Assembly (NCBI GenBank): GCA_027924645.1 | Contig: BSBN01000254.1 | Coordinates: 12,728,001 to 12,792,000, forward strand | Direction of reading: 5' to 3' | Source of the DNA: Cunninghamia lanceolata | Taxonomy: Eukaryota > Streptophyta > Pinopsida > Cupressales > Cupressaceae | Length of the DNA stretch: 64,000 nt | Position numbers and translations under genes: made by a program | Part shown: positions 57,104 to 64,000 of the stretch, one piece after another | Layout: each line of letters opens with the position of its first letter | Numbering within the stretch: position 1 is the stretch's first letter | Notes under the pieces: model-generated | Databases searched by the model: none | The model's input: the letters and a program-made list of their open reading frames with translations, nothing else | Told to the model about the DNA's origin: nothing

Positions 57104-57515
57104 TGCATCAGATCAATATATTGTGCCTAACTGAAACTAAACTCTTGCATTTGTAGATGCTTCTCATCAGTTTAAACACTTGATTATCTTCTGTAATTTC
57201 TATAGGCAGTGAGTCTCTTGTAGGTAGTGTGCTCAGGCAGTGAGCCCTAATTAGCAAGTGCCATTTTATACTTATTTATTCTTTTAACAGAGAATACAAT
57301 CTTGGGTTAATCACCCTGTGGTTTTTCCCTTAACAAGGTTTCCACGTAAAAATCCTTGTGTTATGTGTGTTGACTTTATTTTTGTTCTTATGATTACATA
57401 TGCTTTCATGTTTTGATATAACACTATATATTTAGATGACGAAAGAAAAGAAAATCAAGGAAATTTTGAGATAACTAATTCACCCCCCTCTCAGTTATCT
57501 GTCTTGTTTTCAACA
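57104..57515 (+). repeat. LTR of element C, second part (U5 side)
   Basis: It continues after the TGAAG duplication and ends GTTTTCAACA just before the PBS. Segment 57205-57370 matches the reverse complement of the Copia copy LTRs around 32880-33060. The hairpin GATAACT...AGTTATC around a C run (about 57468-57501) occupies the same place as the hairpin in the Copia family LTRs. Confidence 0.75.
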
Positions 57516-57517
57516 AT

Positions 57518-57529
57518 TGGTACCAGAGC
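57518..57529 (+). promoter_or_regulatory. Primer-binding site of element C
   Basis: TGGTACCAGAGC, one base different from the TGGTATCAGAGC of the Copia copies, two bases after the LTR. Confidence 0.8.
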
Positions 57530-57580
57530 AAGGTTCCTTTGAACAAAGCCTAACAGCTTGAGGAAGATCTGGGAATCTCA

Positions 57581-58762
57581 ATGGATGCATATGGTATGAA
57601 GGAACAACTTCAGTCTACCCTAGATGATCTTGAACAATCCCACTCTAAAGTCAATAATTTGAGAGAAAGACTCAAACAAGCTGATGAATTCATAAATGAG
57701 CTAAAATAAAAACTTAGTATCTCTGTGAAAAAGAGAAACAAACTACTTCAAAAACTATCCAATCAGAGTGAAGTCAATGATACTAATGAAAATCTGAATG
57801 AGAAAAATAAGCTATCTAAGAAGATGTCAAAAGAAGTCATTATGGTAAGGCATACAATGGAATCAAGGGTTATGAGATACACCCAAGAAATTGAAGAAAC
57901 AAGAAAGATTGAAGATAATCTAAAACAATCCCTCAAGGAGAAAATAGAGGACTGACACAAAATGGACAGAATAATCAGGTTTCTTGAATCTGATTCTAAA
58001 GAAGCTAGAGATAATGGAGAACAACATGAGAATCAGATAGACACTCTTAAACAAGATATTCAAACTACAAATGAATACAAAGAAAAATTCAAGATAAGTT
58101 CAGCCCAACTTGAAGTTCTTCTTGAAAGCCAAAAGAGGGTAGATGATAATTGTGGCTTGGGATATGAGAAAGGTGAAAGCTCTGGATCCAGTTAGAAGAG
58201 CTTTGGATCAGGGAATCAAAGAAATAGGCCTAGAAGACCTCTGGTAAGGCAACCAAATGCCCAAAGATATCCATCCTTCAATGGATAGTGCTTCAATTGC
58301 AACAATTTTGGTCATAAAGAAACTTAGTATAGGAGGAGAAGGAATTAGAATAATCCATCCTTCTCTAGACAATGTTTTAATTGCAAAAGATATGGTCACA
58401 AATCTCATGAATGCAAAAATATGCAAATAAACAATTCATTCAATGGTAGATGCTTTGCATGCAATAGAATGGGACATATGGCTAATCAATGTAGATCAAG
58501 AGGATATCAATCAAATAAGGAAAGAAATGTTGTATGTTACAACTGCAATAGATTCAGTCATATTACCAAATTCTACAGAAGTAGAAATCAAGATAGAAAA
58601 GGGCCGGTGGAACATGATTAGAAACAAGATAAGGGGAAAGGTAAAGTGAATGTGGATGAAGTTCAAAAGGAGATGAGAAATATTTGGGTAAAGAAGAGTA
58701 CAATGAATATTGGGGATGGATCCGCACCAGAATCCAGTGTTGATATTCCTTCTGGAAACTAA
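57581..58762 (+). pseudogene. Gag-like ORF of element C: coiled coil plus four zinc knuckles
   Basis: One continuous frame of about 393 codons from the ATG at 57581 to TAA at 58760-58762, interrupted by stops near 57707, 57953, 58193, 58286, 58325, 58349 and 58619. Residues 1-200 are charged and heptad-like (Glu/Lys/Leu-rich, for example LNEKNKLSKKMSKEV), predicting a long coiled coil. Four CCHC-type motifs follow: CFNCNNFGHKET (near 58289, last Cys lost), CFNCKRYGHKSHEC (58367-58408), CFACNRMGHMANQC (58451-58492) and CYNCNRFSHITKFY (near 58535, degraded). The tail is Lys/Ser-rich. The UBN2 gag domain, protease and all pol domains are absent. It probably packages RNA; the CC-zinc layout is seen in some Copia gag tails and in gag-only elements (inference). 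Confidence 0.65.
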
Positions 58763-59407
58763 AAAGGGCGATCTCTGGCTCAGGGGGAGTCATAGAGGAA
58801 AATAATTTCCCCCAGCTAGTCAGCTAGTGCCTAAATTTGGCACATTGGGTAAACATCTAACACTGTGGATTAAAGGGTTCTTAGAAAAACCTCCAAATAA
58901 CCTTCAATCAAAATGTGAAAGGGTCACATGGATTTTTGTAAGATTTATAACCCCTCTAGTTAATCTGGTTCCAACAGCTATCTGATAAAGCAGAATTTCA
59001 CAGACAGATCCGGTATGATTCAAAATTCAAATGCTTTGATCTGTAGACCCTTGACATGATTAAAGAAAAGAAGATATGTTGTCAATCCTCATAGACAATG
59101 ATTCTAAGTTTCGCACAGTGATTCAAGAAAATCTCTCTCAAAATAGGGCAACTGAATAACTTAAGTTGTGCATTTATTACAAAAGGATATTGGGGTTTGT
59201 GCAAGGATAAAAGGGTTCTTTCACTCATTATTTACACACTTGCACTCATGAAGAAGAAAAGAAGAGCTCTGCAAAGAAAACTCTACAATTCACTCAAGAT
59301 CAACTGAAAATCAAATTCACCAGCGATTCATTCTGGTTCTTGCTTCAAACCCTAAAGCATGAAAAGGTACTTCGATTCTAAAAAAGTCTCTTTGAATCTC
59401 TTGCAAA
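58763..59407 (+). promoter_or_regulatory. Intergenic leader of element C ORF2, with telo-box
   Basis: 640 bases without a coding frame between the two ORFs. CTCAGGGGGAGTCATAGAGG (about 58777-58796) is a polypurine-like tract directly after the first ORF. AAACCCTAAA at 59347-59356 is a telo-box, a common element in plant leaders, 50 bases before the ORF2 ATG. The purine-rich stretch GAAGAAGAAAAGAAGAGC near 59250 also looks like a 5' UTR. A separate transcript start for ORF2 is plausible but unproven. Confidence 0.4.
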
Positions 59408-61623
59408 ATGGCTACTCCAATGGTTGTCAATATTTCTAATAGGCCAAGACCTAAATTCAAGAAATGCCGTTACAAATCTCTAGAAGTTGATCCCTTGGGC
59501 GTATTTTCTAGTATTCTACATAGATTATTGTATGTAGAAGATGTTAGGGTTTACGTCCATGTAAACATTGAAGAATTTGGAGACTCAAAATTGATGGACA
59601 TTTATCACAAACAACTAATAGATGATAATTTTGAGCTCAAACCTGAATTCAAGGCCCTTCGGGACAAACACTTTGGACATTGCATACATTCTCCATGTTT
59701 TGCAAAAAATGATTGGGTCTGGTATGTTCTAAGTAGGATGCATGATAATTTTATGTGGCTAATGAGGCCATTCAAGATAACAAAAGATGCCATCAGGGCA
59801 GTGATCAGACTGCATTCATCCAGTGGGTTACCCACACTCAAATCTGTGAAGAACCAAACAGTAACTGAAGCCACCAGATCTAAATTTGACAAAAGAGCAA
59901 TGACCATAGATGACATCATAGATCCAGATGTCAAGTTTTCCTTAATGATAATCAGCTACAAAATCTATCATTCAAGAAGGGAGAATTTTGTCTGGTACAA
60001 CAATCTATACTGCATATCAGATGTTGAGGGAATATGCAGATTATGATCTATGTGAGCTTCTTCTGAATCAGCTATTGGAGAACTTGCAGAAGATCAAAAA
60101 AGATAAGAAAAATTCCTTTAAATATGGTAGTTTAATACTGTGTCTATTCTTCTATTATATGAATGAGCTACCTGGATCAAATGGCTGGGTCTACCAAAAT
60201 GACAAACCCGTTGCAATTTAGATAAGATATTACATGTATGGACTTGGTGATTGTCAAGCCTAAAACACAGCTCTCTGGGGTTACTTCAAGAACTTCTAGA
60301 GCATGATACAAGCTAGAGAGAGAATACCATAGTCCATAGTTGAGAAATACAAGGACACAATTTGATTTATGGTTGATGCTGATCTATATCTAATGGAGGT
60401 AGTTGAGCCAAGAACTATATGGATAATGCCTACGAGATATGAGGTCAATCAAAAAATCTTGGAGCTACATATTCAACACCTACTGAGCCAACCTAAGGAC
60501 ACTAAAGCTAAAAGGTTTGGCACCTTTCAAGAGCTAAGTATAAAAATACATGTTGCATTAAGACAGCTAGAGATGAAGAGGAAAGTAGGAAAGGAAGTTG
60601 AAGAAATTGCCAAAAGATTTGGCTTATCAAAGGAGGTTGTAGATGCAAATAGAGATAAAATGGAGAAGGCAGAAAAAGAGATACAAGAAACAAAGAAAGG
60701 AAACATTTCGGTGCAAGCCTCCTCCCAGACTAGATCTTCCAAGAGCTCTGCACCTGTCACTCCTAAAAGCTCAAAAGCTACCAAACTGAAAGTCAAGCCA
60801 TCCAGCAAAAGTGAAAAGAGAATGAAGACCAAAACCTCAAGAACATATACAAGCCATAAGGATGATGAAGAAACATAATCAAATGAAGAAATCAAGAAAA
60901 TGAAGAATAAGAGAACATTCAAAAAGTTCTCTGCTAGCAGAAATGAGGAAGAGAAGGCAGAGGAATTTGTTGAAAGGCCCACTCTTTCCATTGATAACAT
61001 CATCAAGGTAGTTACTATGGATGGGAACCTACAGCTGGTGACTAAGTTCTATGATGCATACAGTGATGCTAACAAGAGAATTCTAGAAGAGGCTATTGTC
61101 AGGTACTTGAACATTTACAATAAAGCTTTCATTGAAATTATTTCATTGATTTGTAAGAGCCTAGAAAATGTACTTGAGCTAAGAAAAGAGAATGCAATGC
61201 TTAAAGACTTAGAAATCTGAGAGCAAATAATGATTCATCTTTACCTTTCTGTCACTCCAAAACAAATGGAGATGATTTTCAAGGACTATAAGGATGGGTT
61301 CCGGAGTAAGGTGAGAATGAATAAACTCATTCTTGGAGAAACTGACCAAGTAGAAAGTGAAACAAAAGATATCCTCTGGAATGCCTTGAAGAGATTCAAT
61401 CTTCCCATTGTAGAGGAAATAGATGAAGAACCTTCTACCATGGATGTTGAAGGATTAAATGTAATCAATGAAGAATTTTCTGACAAGGATGTCGAAGGAT
61501 TAAATAAAATAGATGAAGAGAGGTCTGAGGACTTAGATTCCTCTATTCTTGAAGAGGAAGTTCATGAAGCAACAAACACAGGTGACATCTCTCCTCCAGA
61601 TCCCACTGCATCTATGACAAACA
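59408..61623 (+). pseudogene. Unknown ORF2 of element C, interrupted
   Basis: Starts at the ATG at 59408 (MATPMVVNISNRPRPKFKKC). The first 212 residues are open. A frameshift near 59990-60040 moves the continuation to the frame read from 59988 to 61623, with stops near 60219, 60262, 60297, 60330, 60363, 60876 and 61218, most of them at likely Gln codons. The N-terminal 250 residues are globular with Trp/Tyr/His-rich segments (NDWVWYVLSRMHDNFMWLMR). At 60369-60880 comes a helical, Lys/Glu-rich part and a Ser/Lys/Thr-rich linker. 60900-61218 is again helical. 61230-61623 is acidic (DKDVEGLNKIDEERSEDL). I recognise no family. A weak general resemblance to the 'putative plant transposon protein' domains is possible. 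It ends where Copia copy 3 is inserted; the true C-terminus is not in the window. Confidence 0.5.
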
Positions 61624-62914
61624 TGTTGGATCTAGGGCATACAACTAAGAGGGGGGTGAATCAGTTGTATAAAACTTGCTCTCTATTTCAAACACTTGAT
61701 TCGTCTTGTTAGTTAACATCATATCAATTAATCATCCATGAAAGTAAAACACACAAACACAAGAGCAAATAAACATCAACACATTGAACACCAAGATTTT
61801 GACGTGGAAAACCCAGTTAAGGGAAAAACCACAGGGTGATTAACCCAAGGATTATTCTCTGTTAAAAGAATAAGAAAAAGAATGGCACTTGCCAATTAGG
61901 GCTCACTGCCCGAGCACACTGCTCACAAAGAGGCCCACTGCCTACAAGGAGACACACTATCTACAAAGTGATAAGAATCATAGTCTTGAACTGGAGAATG
62001 ACATCTTTACCATGTCTGGATCAGTTCCATTTAAGCCCAAAAACCTCTGCTATGCCTTTCGCACTTCTCTTCGCTACACCACTCTCATCCACACAATCCA
62101 CACCTCAAAATGAACTCACAAACCTTTATTTATACAAGACATCGACTTAGGAACAATCATCTAAGTTAGCAATCAACCATAAGAATATCCGTAAGATGAA
62201 TAACACATCCGGTCGGCCACCACAAGAACATTCGCAGGATGAACAACTCATCCGGTCGGCTAGTCGGAACAAGAACTTCATCTGGAAGAATATCTTCAAT
62301 TCCGGGCTCTACAATCAATGTGGACCAACAACACAATATCAACATGATCCAAGAACCTTCACAAGCCTGCCTGAATGACTAGGTACATCCGCACTTTCTC
62401 TACGTACTGGAATCTCTTCTCTTCCTCATCTGAAACTTCAAGAACACTGTCTGTCGCCACTGTCACAATGCAAAAGGTACTTTCGAACCTCCAAATCATA
62501 CACAACTTGAAATGACACATCACAAGGACATCCCAAAAACTCCTTCCAATCCGCAGATTAGGATTATACAATTCTGGACCTCATCGGACCTTTATGTGAT
62601 CCTCTGTCACCTCTGAACATTTGCCGGAGCCAGTTCCACACCGACAGCCACAACTCCTTTAGGTCTTCATGCGGACCTCTGAAATCTTAACTGGAGCATC
62701 TCAAGACTCATATCTACAAACCCTTTAATCCACATCCTCTGGTTCTCATCCTATACAATACATTTGCCTTCTTCTCATCACTGTTCTTCACTGTTCCTGA
62801 CTGAGGCTAATTTTCTCAATATCCTCAGCACACTACTCATCCAATCCTTCTTGTCAATGCAATATGAGTATGTTGACATCAATGACAACACTAGTTCACC
62901 TCATACTTGCAACA
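61624..62914 (-). repeat. 3' LTR of Copia copy 3
   Basis: Minus strand TGTTGCAAG...GATCCAACA. The inverted repeat near 61640-61675 is ACAACTAAGAGGGGGG...TCAGTTGT; the arm is slightly mutated and the G run is shorter than in copy 1. Confidence 0.88.
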
Positions 62915-63227
62915 ATCTCCCCCTTTGTCATTGATGGCAACATATGATGTGAAAAACCATCAAGACAAGAACTTCTCCTTTCTGTCACAGCTCCCCCTAT
63001 CAGCAACATGTCTTCTCCTCTTTTACTACTCCCCCTTTGATCATCAGCTACTTGTTTTTCACATGTCTTCTCTCCCACTTTGACATCAATGGCAAAGGGC
63101 TCATACTTGCAATTTTAACACATCAGAATCATACCAGCTGCTCCCCCTTAGTAGCAGCTCCCCATCATCAATCCGGATCACAAGATATGACTGTGATATC
63201 CACCGGACTGATGCACATCAGTGCATC
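62915..63227 (-). promoter_or_regulatory. Multiple polypurine tracts (copy 3)
   Basis: The same series of AAAGGGGGAG-like motifs as in copies 1 and 2 (near 62920, 62998, 63034 and 63147 on the minus strand); the one near 63075 has mutated to AAAGTGGGAG. Confidence 0.6.
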
Positions 63228-64000
63228 CTAGTTCATCACTGGAGGGGCCATGACCCCTAACTTCTCCCGGAGATATTCAAAAGAGTCCTTGGGAAGAGGT
63301 TTAGTAAAGATATCTGCAATCTGATCCTTGGAGGGAACATACTCCAACCTAACTTCTTCCTTGTTCACTTGTTCTCTCAAAAAGTGAAACTTGATAGATA
63401 TGTGCTTAGTCTTACAATGCAATACTGGATTCTTAGAAATATTAATTACACTTGAATTATCACAAAAAATTGTGATAGGCTCCTCATATTCAACTTTAAT
63501 GTCTCTTAGCATCTGCTTCATCCATAAGATTTAAGTGCAACTACCTACTGCTGCAATGTATTCTGCTTCAGTTGTAGACATAGATATTGCATCTTGTTTC
63601 TTGCTTAGAAAAGAAACCAATCTCTTCCCCAAAAAGAATGCTCCACCACTGGTGCTCTTCCGGTCATCCACATCTCCTACCCAATCTGCATCTGTGTAAG
63701 CATGAAGAGAGAAATACGGATCTCTAGGGTACCATAGACCATACTCAACTGTTCCTTTCAAGTACCTAAAAATTCTTTTGATTGCCATAACATGAGATTC
63801 TCTAGGATCAGCCTGGAATCTTGCCACAAGACCAACTGCTTGCATTATATCTGGTCTAGTCTAAGTTAGATACAACAATCCACCAATCATTGATCTATAC
63901 TTTGTCTGATCTGCCTTTGGAGAGTCATCATCTTTGCTCAACTTACATCCGGTTGCCATGGGAGTGTTCATTGGCTTTGAATCTTCCATACCAAATTTTC
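63228..64000 (-). pseudogene. Copia copy 3 RNase H and RT end
   Basis: From 64000 down: the end of RT ([20 protein letters not shown]), RNase H ([56 protein letters not shown]) and the stop at 63228-63230. Two stops interrupt it: TAG at 63861-63863 and TAA at 63531-63533, both at codons that are CAA (Gln) in copy 1. The rest of the polyprotein lies beyond the window. Confidence 0.88.

Larger units (their letters stand above)
49271..61623 (+). mobile_element. Copia-like element C with Gag-like and unknown ORF, no visible pol
   Basis: An LTR (49271-49975 plus 57104-57515, about 1.1 kb once the nested Copia is removed), a PBS, a coiled-coil/zinc-knuckle ORF (57581-58762) and a second ORF of unknown function (59408 to at least 61623) lie in one orientation. 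The U5 end of its LTR (about 57205-57515) is alignable with the U5 end of the young Copia family. Shared words include GTGAGCCCTAATTAGC, GGGTTAATCACCC and GGTTTTTCCCTTAAC. No protease, integrase or RT is found before 61623, where a third Copia interrupts it. Its 3' end is outside the window. Confidence 0.65.
61624..64000 (-). mobile_element. Copia copy 3, 3' part only (runs off the window)
   Basis: The 3' LTR at 61624-62914 (1291 bases), polypurine tracts and the C-terminal part of the polyprotein of the same Copia family lie on the minus strand. It is inserted in ORF2 of element C; the flanking bases AAACA (61619-61623) would be the target duplication, to be checked beyond 64000. It is more diverged from copy 1 than copy 2 in the G-run region and carries two stops. 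Confidence 0.9.

Noticed and set aside
59605..61006. Minus-strand frames at 59605-59934 and 60527-61006
   Set aside because: Ser/Phe/Leu-rich antisense shadows of the Lys/Glu-rich ORF2 of element C.

Overview
The window is transposable-element-dense, AT-rich nuclear DNA of a seed plant. Ty1/Copia and Ty3/Gypsy LTR retrotransposons fill most of it, with smaller LINE and SINE pieces. Nested LTR elements with LTRs up to about 2.5 kb and many decayed copies suggest a very large genome such as a conifer; that placement is inference. I see no intact host gene, no rRNA, no functional tRNA and no CRISPR array. The only long intact coding region is a 1384-residue Copia polyprotein on the minus strand (38476 down to 34322).

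Layout. 1-9100: old remnants (possible LTR ends, a Copia gag start, a LINE endonuclease piece, an RNase H relic, degenerate TTAGGG-like repeats). 9100-23060: a composite of one Copia family (two plus-strand LTRs at 9771 and 21259, and a minus-strand body between them), split by a second Copia (14669-20748, target duplication GTTGC). It is flanked by repeated F-box-like modules and a long palindrome. 23061-26008: a SINE-like unit and a 5'-truncated minus-strand LINE with a 12-bp target duplication. 27030-47270: a three-level nest. An old minus-strand Gypsy is split by a plus-strand Gypsy (28316-46765, duplication GTATC), which is split by the young intact Copia (32714-39827, duplication ATGAC). 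49271 to the window end: a plus-strand Copia-like element whose LTR is split by a second copy of the young Copia family (49976-57098, duplication TGAAG), and whose second ORF is split by a third copy (61624, running off the window).

How the parts relate. The three related minus-strand Copia copies share LTRs of about 1.29 kb, a TGGTATCAGAGC-type primer-binding site and repeated polypurine motifs. One copy is intact, one has two in-frame stops, and one is partial with two stops. The plus-strand element at 49271-61623 shares the U5 end and primer-binding-site region of that family. In what is visible it encodes only a coiled-coil/zinc-knuckle Gag-like protein and a long second ORF of unknown function, with no protease, integrase or reverse transcriptase. 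It is the best candidate for something undescribed: a large, possibly non-autonomous partner of the autonomous Copia family.

Most other coding regions are pseudogenes. Many of their stops lie where glutamine is expected (CAG to TAG or CAA to TAA), which fits decay of methylated cytosines.
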